From contig NZ_FR892760.1 of NCBI RefSeq assembly GCF_000434895.1, forward strand, positions 1 through 20,617: a stretch of 20,617 nucleotides of DNA, given 5' to 3'. Positions within the stretch are counted from its first letter, which is position 1, and each line of letters starts with the position of its first letter. Below the pieces are notes generated by a model. It saw only the letters and a list, made by a program, of their open reading frames with translations, was not told the origin of the DNA and did no database searches. Positions 1-5,287 of the stretch are shown here, one piece after another. The stretch is from Phascolarctobacterium succinatutens CAG:287. GTDB taxonomy: Bacteria; Bacillota; Negativicutes; Acidaminococcales; Acidaminococcaceae. A program made the position numbers and the translations under genes.

Positions 1-413
1 GGCATTAACTGACGGGAAGCAGGAATCTTAGCTGCAGAGCAGATACCTAATGCAACAGGCAACAGGCAAGCTGCAGTACCGGTGTTGGAAAGCACGGAAG
101 AAAGTACAGTGCCAACAACCATCAGACCAAACATCAGGCTGTTTTCACCGGTGCCGCACAGATGAACTACTTTGTTACCGATAGCCTGAGCTAAACCGGT
201 GTAGAACATTGCTGCACCAACAACGAACATGCCGGCGAAAAGTACAACGGTGGAGTTAGACAAGCCGCTAAATACTTGTTTAGCAGGAATCAGGCCTAAC
301 AGGCCACACGCAATAGCGCCAGCGGTTGCAGTAACTGCGAGAGGAATGAGTTCGGTTACGAAGAATAACGCAACTACTGCCAAGAGGATTAAACACTTAA
401 TTGCAGGGGACAT
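1..413 (-). CDS. DASS/SLC13-family dicarboxylate transporter, copy 1 (3' part outside window)
   Basis: This is the N-terminal 137 codons of an inner-membrane anion symporter of the divalent anion:Na+ symporter (DASS/SLC13/CitT) family, probably carrying succinate or a related C4-dicarboxylate. The frame is open from the ATG at 413 to the window edge. The protein starts MSPAIKCLILL and matches the two downstream paralogues almost residue for residue, including the first Ser-Asn-Thr substrate motif at about residues 109-111 (SSVLSNTGTAACLLP). A strong Shine-Dalgarno (AAAGGAGGA) sits 8-10 nt before the ATG. The gene has its own promoter and Crp/Fnr-type operator at 554-596, so it is not simply read through from copy 2. 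Substrate is inferred from family membership only. Confidence 0.9.
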   Translation of the reverse strand, partial: MSPAIKCLILLAVVALFFVTELIPLAVTATAGAIACGLLGLIPAKQVFSGLSNSTVVLFAGMFVVGAAMFYTGLAQAIGNKVVHLCGTGENSLMFGLMVVGTVLSSVLSNTGTAACLLPVALGICSAAKIPASRQLM

Positions 414-553
414 TTTAAGTTCCTCCTTTGTAAAAAATTTTTATATACAATGTCATCTGGACATTATATAACTTTAATTATTGCTTTGTGAAAGTACATG
501 TCAAAGCAATCTTTTTTACTTTATTAAGTATTGTTATTTGCTTTGTTGAATTT

Positions 554-596
554 ATAATAACAGCATTTTTTCTGCGCTTCTGTTGCACAGGCAACA
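554..596 (-). promoter_or_regulatory. Crp/Fnr-type operator and -10 box for transporter copy 1
   Basis: A perfect palindrome TGTTGC-ACAG-GCAACA lies at 581-596. Reading the minus strand, 21 nt separate it from TATTAT (554-559), a plausible -10 box. The operator centre would then be about 41.5 nt upstream of transcription start, as at class II CRP/FNR-activated promoters. No good -35 box is seen, which fits activator dependence. The predicted leader is about 130 nt. Confidence 0.7.
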
Positions 597-747
597 CATT
601 TTTTAGCACCAGCTCTTCATATTCCATATATGACCACGCTATCATAAATCTCTAGGCGTTATTTTTTTCTTTTAAAATTAACTGCATATATTTCAAAACC
701 CCTTTTATCAACTGTATTTCACCCAGCTCTCTCATTTTTATTAAAGC

Positions 748-779
748 AAAAATGCCATGCAATAGCGCACGGCATTTTT
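748..779 (-). terminator. Intrinsic terminator of transporter copy 2
   Basis: On the minus strand AATGCCGTGC, a 6-nt loop and GCATGGCATT form a 10-bp stem with one G-U pair, followed by TTTG. It lies about 60 nt past the copy 2 stop codon. A-rich sequence on the other side could make it bidirectional. Confidence 0.8.
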
Positions 780-840
780 ACCACTTTCTTTAGTTTTTTA
801 AGTAAAGTAAGTACTAATTTGTCAAAATATTACATTCAAC

Positions 841-2115
841 TCACTTGCCCGGGAAGAACGGCCATACGATAGGAATTACAATCAGGGATACGATGAAGCA
901 TACGATAACCAGACCGGTACCTGCTTTAACATAGTCCATGAATTTGTAGCCGCCGGGGCCAAGAACCAGAGTATTCGGAGGAGTACCTACCGGAGTTGCG
1001 AATGCGCAGGATGCTGCAACAGCGATTGCCATGATAACAGCCTTCGGGTCAGCATTGAGCTGCTTAGCAATTGCTACACCAATCGGGCACAGCAGAGCAG
1101 CGGACGCGGTGTTGGACATGAACTGAGTCAGGATGCAGGAGAGTGCAAACAGTACAGCAGTTACAACCATCGGAGAAGGATCGCCGCCCATCAGACCAAC
1201 AGTCCATTCAGCAATGAGCTTGCCGGCGCCGGTTTTATCCATAGCGGTGGATACAGGCATCATACCTGCGAACAGGAAGATGGTTACCCAGTCGATAGAA
1301 GCATAAGCCTGTTTTTCGGTTAAGCAGCCGGTCAGTACGCAAATCAGCGCGCCAATAATAGCAGCCATTTCCAGAGTTACGCCTTTGATATCGAGAGCCA
1401 TTACCAGAACAACGGCAATCAGGATAGCACCGGAGATAATCTGTTTTTTGCTGTCAGTGCTGGTAGCTTCGATTTCCTGCTCAATATCCTGGTCAGCATC
1501 AAGCTCAACCTTCGGCAGCAGGTGTTTACCGATAAACATCATGTACAGCATGCCGGCAATGGATACCGGAATACCGATCCAGGCAAATTCGAAGAAGCCA
1601 AAGCTCGGCAGGCCGGCAGCAGTCAGAGCGCCGGTTGCAATGATGTTAGGCGGAGTACCTACCATAGTGATGATACCACCCCAGCCGCAGGCAAATGCCA
1701 AAGGCATTAACTGACGGGAAGCAGGAATCTTCGCTGCAGAGCAGATGCCTAATGCTACAGGCAGCAAGCAGGCCGCAGTACCGGTGTTGGAAAGCACGGA
1801 AGAGAGTGCAGTGCCGACAATCATCAGACCAAACATCAGGCTGTTTTCACCGGTTCCGCAAAGATGTACAACCTTGTTACCGATGGACTGCGCCAGACCG
1901 GTGTAAAACATTGCTGCACCTACAACAAACATGCCGGCAAACAATACTACGGTAGAGTTAGATAAACCGCTAAAAACTTGCTTAACAGGCAATAACCCCA
2001 ACAGACCACAGGCGATAGCACCGGCAGTAGCAGTGATTGCTAATGGAATGAGTTCGGTAATGAAAAATAATGCAACCACAGCCAACAGAATCAAACACTT
2101 AATAGCAGGGGACAT
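841..2115 (-). CDS. DASS/SLC13-family dicarboxylate:cation symporter, copy 2
   Basis: A 424-residue polytopic membrane protein of the DASS (SLC13, CitT/INDY) family, predicted to import C4-dicarboxylates such as succinate, fumarate or malate with Na+ or H+. The internally repeated family signatures are visible. The first half has Ser-Asn-Thr at 109-111 and GTPPN at 153-157; the second half has Ser-Asn-Thr at 334-336 and GTPPN at 377-381. In characterised family members these motifs form the carboxylate and sodium sites. A charged cytoplasmic segment (about 200-225, KVELDADQDIEQEIEA) joins the two halves. Length is slightly below the usual 450-500. The ATG at 2115 has AAAAGGAGG at a spacing of 8. 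It has its own operator/promoter (2198-2240) and terminator (748-779), so it is probably monocistronic. Exact substrate cannot be read from sequence. Confidence 0.93.
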   Translation of the reverse strand: MSPAIKCLILLAVVALFFITELIPLAITATAGAIACGLLGLLPVKQVFSGLSNSTVVLFAGMFVVGAAMFYTGLAQSIGNKVVHLCGTGENSLMFGLMIVGTALSSVLSNTGTAACLLPVALGICSAAKIPASRQLMPLAFACGWGGIITMVGTPPNIIATGALTAAGLPSFGFFEFAWIGIPVSIAGMLYMMFIGKHLLPKVELDADQDIEQEIEATSTDSKKQIISGAILIAVVLVMALDIKGVTLEMAAIIGALICVLTGCLTEKQAYASIDWVTIFLFAGMMPVSTAMDKTGAGKLIAEWTVGLMGGDPSPMVVTAVLFALSCILTQFMSNTASAALLCPIGVAIAKQLNADPKAVIMAIAVAASCAFATPVGTPPNTLVLGPGGYKFMDYVKAGTGLVIVCFIVSLIVIPIVWPFFPGK

Positions 2116-2197
2116 AATAGTTTCCTCCTTTTGTAAGTATTCACGAGATGTATAATTATAACTTTTTATGAGTTTTTTCTACATTCCCGTTGTCTTA

Positions 2198-2240
2198 ATA
2201 TTAACGTAAAAGCTTCGCCAGCAATGTGACTTAAGCAACA
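2198..2240 (-). promoter_or_regulatory. Crp/Fnr-type operator and -10 box for transporter copy 2
   Basis: The plus-strand sequence TGTGAC-TTAA-GCAACA at 2225-2240 keeps one perfect half-site and a degenerate second half-site (TGTGAC instead of TGTTGC). On the minus strand 21 nt separate it from TAATAT (2198-2203), the same geometry as the other copies. It is the weakest palindrome of the set, so activation may be weaker here. The predicted leader is about 75 nt. Confidence 0.6.
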
Positions 2241-2310
2241 CTTTTGTATGCTTTTCAGAATATTTTAACTGATTTTACTTACATTATATTTATTTAATTT
2301 TTTAAAGTTA

Positions 2311-2356
2311 TTTTTAGTACTTGTCGTACCGTTATTATGTGTCTAGGTACTAAAAA
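2311..2356. repeat. 10-bp inverted repeat upstream of the copy 2 operator
   Basis: TTTTTAGTAC (2311-2320) and GTACTAAAAA (2347-2356) are perfect reverse complements separated by 26 nt. They lie about 70-115 bp upstream of the copy 2 operator in the transcriptional sense. They could be paired protein-binding sites or a weak stem; no function can be assigned. Confidence 0.45.
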
Positions 2357-2360
2357 ATCT

Positions 2361-2382
2361 TGACATATTATAGGCTGTCAAC
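2361..2382. repeat. TTGACA-N10-TGTCAA inverted repeat
   Basis: Six-base perfect arms, TTGACA (2361-2366) and TGTCAA (2377-2382), flank an AT-rich 10-nt centre containing TATTATA. The spacing does not make a sigma-70 promoter on either strand, so if it is functional an operator is more likely than a promoter. Confidence 0.35.
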
Positions 2383-2419
2383 ACGTTTATTTTTATCATC
2401 TTCTCCCGCCTATATAACA

Positions 2420-2462
2420 GCAGAAGGCCGCTGCGCTTTTACAGCAACAGCGACCTTTCTGC
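2420..2462 (-). terminator. Hairpin terminator of transporter copy 3
   Basis: On the minus strand GCAGAAAGGTCGCTG pairs with CAGCGGCCTTCTGC (14 pairs, one bulged A and one G-U pair) around a loop of about 14 nt, followed by TGTTATAT. It begins 38 nt past the copy 3 stop. The stem is strong but the U-tract is poor, so it may act mainly as a 3'-end protecting hairpin. Confidence 0.65.
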
Positions 2463-2499
2463 CAGTGTTTGATTCAGGGTGTCGTCTAATATGGGAGCA

Positions 2500-3768
2500 T
2501 TAAGGGAAGAACGGCCATACCATCGGAATAACAATCAAGCTTACAACAAAGCATACCAGCACCAGACCGGTTCCGCATTTCACATAGTCCATAAATTTGT
2601 AGCCACCGGGACCGAGTACCAGAGTACAAGGCGGAGTGCCAACGGGAGTTGCGAATGCGCAGGATGCAGCAACAGCAATCGCCATTACAACGGCCTTGGG
2701 GTCTGCATTCAGCTGTTTAGCAATCGCTATACCAATCGGGCACAGCAACGCAGCAGAAGCGGTGTTGGACATGAACTGTGTCAGGAAGCAGGAGATGGAA
2801 AACAGTACTATCGTTACAATAAGCGGTGTAGGTTCGCCACCCATCAGTCCCACTGCCCAGTTAGCAATCAGCTTGCCTGCGCCGGTTTTATCCATTGCAG
2901 TGGACACAGGCATCATACCCGCAAACAGGAAGATGGTTACCCAGTCGATGGAGGAATAAGCCTGTTTTTCAGTCAGGCAACCGGTAAGTACGCATACAAG
3001 AGCACCAATAATAGCAGTCATTTCCAAGCTGATAAACTTAAAATCCAAGGCCATTACGATTACGCAGACCAACAGAATCATACCGGAAATCATTTGCTTT
3101 TTCTTATCATGGGTAGTAGCTTCAATTTCCTGCTCGATTTCCTGATCCGCATCAAGCTCTGCCTTCGGCAGCAGATACTTGCCAATCAGCAGCATATAGA
3201 GAATACCTGCTACAGATAAAGGAATACCAATCCAGGCAAATTCAAAGAAGCTGAACCCCGGCAAACCGGCAGCTGTCAGAGCGCCACTGCCGATAATATT
3301 AGGCGGTGTACCTACCAGAGTAATAATGCCGCCCCAACCGCAAGCATATGCCATCGGCAACAGCTGGCGGGACGCAGGGTTTTTGGAAGCAGCACAGATA
3401 CCAAGTGCTACCGGCATCAGGCAAGCGCAGGTACCGGTGTTGGAGAGAACAGAAGAAAGAGCAGTTCCGACAAGCATTAAGCCAAGCATCAGGCTGTTTT
3501 CACCGGTTCCGAAAATATGCACTACTTTTTCACCGATAGCCTGAGCTAAACCGGTGTAGAACATTGCCGCGCCAACCACGAACATACCGGCAAACAGTAC
3601 TACAGTAGAATTAGAGAGACCGCTGAAAACCTGCTTGGCCGGAATCAGACCCAGCAAGCCGCAGGCAACAGCGCCGCCGATTGCAGTAATTGCCAAGGGT
3701 ATAATTTCAGTTACAAAGAACAAAGCAATTACCGCTAACAGAATTAAACATTTGATTGCGGGGGACAT
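2500..3768 (-). CDS. DASS/SLC13-family dicarboxylate:cation symporter, copy 3
   Basis: A 422-residue paralogue of copy 2, collinear over its full length, with Ser-Asn-Thr motifs at 109-111 and 334-336. The first GTPPN is intact, but the second reads GTPPC: residue 381 is Cys (TGT) where copy 2 has Asn (AAT). This lies in a loop that in characterised DASS proteins is close to a sodium site, so ion coupling or affinity may differ. I chose the ATG at 3768 over an in-frame TTG two codons upstream. AAAAGGAGG sits 8 nt before the ATG but only 2 nt before the TTG, and the N-terminus then matches the paralogues (MSPAIKCL). It has its own operator (3871-3886) and is the copy nearest the Crp/Fnr regulator gene. 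Confidence 0.93.
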   Translation of the reverse strand: MSPAIKCLILLAVIALFFVTEIIPLAITAIGGAVACGLLGLIPAKQVFSGLSNSTVVLFAGMFVVGAAMFYTGLAQAIGEKVVHIFGTGENSLMLGLMLVGTALSSVLSNTGTCACLMPVALGICAASKNPASRQLLPMAYACGWGGIITLVGTPPNIIGSGALTAAGLPGFSFFEFAWIGIPLSVAGILYMLLIGKYLLPKAELDADQEIEQEIEATTHDKKKQMISGMILLVCVIVMALDFKFISLEMTAIIGALVCVLTGCLTEKQAYSSIDWVTIFLFAGMMPVSTAMDKTGAGKLIANWAVGLMGGEPTPLIVTIVLFSISCFLTQFMSNTASAALLCPIGIAIAKQLNADPKAVVMAIAVAASCAFATPVGTPPCTLVLGPGGYKFMDYVKCGTGLVLVCFVVSLIVIPMVWPFFP

Positions 3769-3842
3769 AAGCAATACCTCCTTTTAATCTTTTTCCGAAA
3801 GTCATACAGCAATGAAATCTTATATGCTCTTCCGTTGATTTT

Positions 3843-3886
3843 ATGATAGCATTTTCTTCCATCTTTCCGCTGTAGCCCAGGCAACA
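3843..3886 (-). promoter_or_regulatory. Crp/Fnr-type operator and -10 box for transporter copy 3
   Basis: TGTAGC-CCAG-GCAACA at 3871-3886 differs from the perfect palindrome by one base. On the minus strand 22 nt separate it from TATCAT (3843-3848), which is preceded by TGC as an extended -10. The operator again centres near -41.5 to -42.5. Flanking bases resemble those of the copy 1 promoter, consistent with duplication of gene and promoter together. The predicted leader is about 70 nt. Confidence 0.68.
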
Positions 3887-4044
3887 AATTTATTATATTT
3901 TACATAATCTTTTTCATATTTTAGTTTCTGAATTTCATAATTTCTATTGTATTTTTGTTTATAAACTTACGTATCTTATTTTAATTACTTAAGCGCTGTT
4001 TTTCAGCTGTTCAGGTACTAATTTCAGCAAGTGTTCAAGACAAT

Positions 4045-4071
4045 AAAAAAAGACACCTTCACGGTGCCTTT
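4045..4071 (-). terminator. Intrinsic terminator of the Crp/Fnr-family gene
   Basis: On the minus strand AGGCACC-gtgaa-GGTGTCT is a 7-bp stem with one G-U pair, followed directly by TTTTTT. It lies 20 nt past the stop codon, separating the regulator transcript from transporter copy 3. Confidence 0.88.
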
Positions 4072-4090
4072 CTTAATAAAAATATAATTA

Positions 4091-4774
4091 TTATTCCGTA
4101 TGAGAATGCTCCAGAATCTCAAATGTATTCTTCTCAAAGCTGATAAGTCCGTCAGCACGCATGCGCGCCAGTTCCCTGGTCAAAGCACTGCGGTCGGCAT
4201 CCAGATAATTAGCCAAAACGGTACGGTTAAAAGGAATAGTAAATTTATCACTGCCATTGTACCTTGCTTCCTGCTCAAGATAAGCCATAATCTTACCGCG
4301 CAAGGTCTTTTTGCAAAGAATTTCCGTTTTCTCAATCAGGCGTGTATTATTGTCTGCCAGAATCGAAACGATATTGCACATCAGACGTCTGTTGGTTTCA
4401 TTATGATTTGTACCATCAAACAGCATTCTGCCTAACGGAAGCATCAGAATCTCGCTGTCGCTTGCAGCAAAATAGCTTACCACACTGCGGTCACTCAGCT
4501 TACCCAAGTAGTTTTCCGCAAAAACATCGCCTGCGCTCAAATTGGCAATAATGGATTTTTCACCCCAGATATCCTCTTTGATCATCTGAACAGTGCCTTC
4601 CATGACAACGCATAAATTTTCTATGCAGTCACCTGCCAGATAAATATAGTCAGACTTAGGGAAATGCTTAATCAGTCCATGAAACTTATGCAGAACCTCG
4701 TTAATTTCTTCTCTGCCCAAGCCTTTAAACAACGGTATATCATGATAATTCGGTGCAAACATTTTTACTGCCAT
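4091..4774 (-). CDS. Crp/Fnr-family transcriptional regulator
   Basis: A 227-residue cytoplasmic regulator, usual for the family. The N-terminal beta-roll cyclic-nucleotide-binding-like domain spans about 15-125. AENYLGKLSDRS (86-97) occupies the place of the phosphate-binding cassette, with Glu87 and Arg96-Ser97 resembling the CRP ligand residues, but the ligand is unknown. A dimerisation helix covers about 128-160. The C-terminal winged helix (about 175-225) has the recognition helix DRSALTRELARM (194-205). Cysteines at 50, 55, 133 and 154 do not form the N-terminal cluster that binds 4Fe-4S in FNR, so direct oxygen sensing of that type is unlikely. The gene is monocistronic with its own promoter and terminator. 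Five matching palindromes in the surrounding 4.5 kb make it the likely regulator of the three transporters, the candidate sRNA and itself; this link is inference. Confidence 0.92.
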   Translation of the reverse strand: MAVKMFAPNYHDIPLFKGLGREEINEVLHKFHGLIKHFPKSDYIYLAGDCIENLCVVMEGTVQMIKEDIWGEKSIIANLSAGDVFAENYLGKLSDRSVVSYFAASDSEILMLPLGRMLFDGTNHNETNRRLMCNIVSILADNNTRLIEKTEILCKKTLRGKIMAYLEQEARYNGSDKFTIPFNRTVLANYLDADRSALTRELARMRADGLISFEKNTFEILEHSHTE

Positions 4775-4818
4775 ATTATCACCAGCCTTCTATTTCATAT
4801 TAGTTATTCCACATCCTT

Positions 4819-4847
4819 ATTATCCCAAATTAAAATACATATGTAAA
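4819..4847 (-). promoter_or_regulatory. Sigma-70-type promoter of the Crp/Fnr-family gene
   Basis: On the minus strand TTTACA (4842-4847), a 17-nt spacer and GATAAT (4819-4824) form a near-consensus promoter. Predicted start is about 4812, giving a leader near 40 nt. Having a recognisable -35, unlike the operator-linked promoters here, it could work without the activator. Confidence 0.6.
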
Positions 4848-4880
4848 TATTATGTAACTAAAGTAAACGTTTAGTAATTT

Positions 4881-4896
4881 TGTTGCTCACGCAACA
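4881..4896. promoter_or_regulatory. Crp/Fnr-type operator upstream of the regulator gene
   Basis: A perfect palindrome TGTTGC-TCAC-GCAACA about 76 bp upstream of the predicted start of the regulator gene. It suggests autoregulation. The position differs from the -41.5 geometry at the transporter promoters, so the mode of action (class I activation, repression or none) is unclear. An alternative -10, CATAAT at 4849-4854, would place it near -46. Confidence 0.6.
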
Positions 4897-4912
4897 TTTT
4901 TTCTGTTTTTTT

Positions 4913-4954
4913 ATAGTGCCCGAAAGCCCCAAAAACTGTGGTTTCAGGCGCTAT
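4913..4954. repeat. Inverted repeat (possible RNA hairpin) upstream of the regulator gene
   Basis: ATAGTGCCCGAAA (4913-4925) and TTTCAGGCGCTAT (4942-4954) pair over 13 positions with one imperfect pair and one G-U pair. The 16-nt loop includes AAAAAC. No T-run follows it on either strand, so it does not look like a normal terminator. It does not lie in any predicted transcript. Confidence 0.45.
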
Positions 4955-5036
4955 CCGCCTTCACTTACATAACTTACAAAATTATTCTTTTCTGAGATGT
5001 TTTGTAAATAAAGAAAGCGCTTGTACGCTGTAAAAA

Positions 5037-5079
5037 CGTTGCAATGGCAACGCACGCAAATTGTCGCACAATTTATAAT
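5037..5079 (+). promoter_or_regulatory. Crp/Fnr-type operator and -10 box driving the plus-strand candidate sRNA
   Basis: The palindrome CGTTGC-AATG-GCAACG (5037-5052) shares the GTTGC-N4-GCAAC core of the transporter operators. Exactly 21 nt downstream on the plus strand is a consensus TATAAT (5074-5079), the spacing seen at transporter copies 1 and 2. There is no -35 box. Reading the other way, no -10 box is found at this distance, so the orientation is unambiguous. Predicted start is about 5086. Confidence 0.68.
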
Positions 5080-5085
5080 ATAACC

Positions 5086-5175
5086 ATAATAACCTTAAGA
5101 CATTTGTTGGGATGTTGTTCCTTATACCAATTGCTTTACCGGTACATTTTGAGGGAAGTGTACCGGGATTTTTTT
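5086..5175 (+). ncRNA. Candidate Crp/Fnr-controlled small RNA (about 90 nt)
   Basis: The span runs from the predicted start, 7 nt after TATAAT, to the end of the T-tract of an intrinsic terminator. Within it there is no ORF with a ribosome binding site. The only ATG (5112) lacks a Shine-Dalgarno and its frame runs through the terminator stem. The 5' half is unstructured by eye and U-rich (contains TTGTTGGGATGTTGTTCC), as expected of a base-pairing sRNA, and the 3' end is a stem plus seven Us as in Hfq- or Rho-independent sRNAs. It lies between the regulator gene and radA, with a bidirectional terminator behind it. I do not recognise it as a known RNA family. The E. coli FNR-activated sRNA FnrS is a conceptual parallel only. 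Confidence 0.6.
5139..5175 (+). terminator. Intrinsic terminator of the candidate sRNA
   Basis: CCGGTACA (5139-5146) and TGTACCGG (5159-5166) are perfect 8-bp arms around a 12-nt loop, followed by GA and seven Ts. Only the plus strand has the T-tract after the stem, so it terminates plus-strand transcription. Confidence 0.85.
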
Positions 5176-5222
5176 GCATTATAAGCATCAGCCGGTATAT
5201 GAGGATTGCCCACTGTATAGAC

Positions 5223-5259
5223 AAAAAAGCGCAGACTGTTCACCAGCCTGCGCTTTTTT
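5223..5259. terminator. Bidirectional intrinsic terminator downstream of radA
   Basis: GCGCAG and CTGCGC arms are flanked by AAAAAA on one side and TTTTTT on the other, so the stem extends with A-U pairs and functions on either strand. It ends the minus-strand ctsR-clpC-radA transcript and backs up the plus-strand sRNA terminator. Confidence 0.88.
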
Positions 5260-5287
5260 ATATCTGACTAATCTATAAATGTTGTCT

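Noticed and set aside
2479..3219. A 246-codon plus-strand open frame opposite transporter copy 3
   Set aside because: Antisense to a conserved membrane protein; its translation has no recognisable domain and it runs through the copy 3 terminator.
3769..3774. An upstream TTG start for transporter copy 3
   Set aside because: It would lie 2 nt from the Shine-Dalgarno; the ATG at 3768 has the normal 8-nt spacing and matches paralogue N-termini.
4982..5224. An 80-codon minus-strand frame opposite the candidate sRNA
   Set aside because: No ribosome binding site or recognisable family, and it crosses the sRNA operator, promoter and terminator, which explain the sequence better.
5112..5270. A possible short protein starting at the ATG inside the candidate sRNA
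   Set aside because: No Shine-Dalgarno, and the frame runs through two intrinsic terminators.
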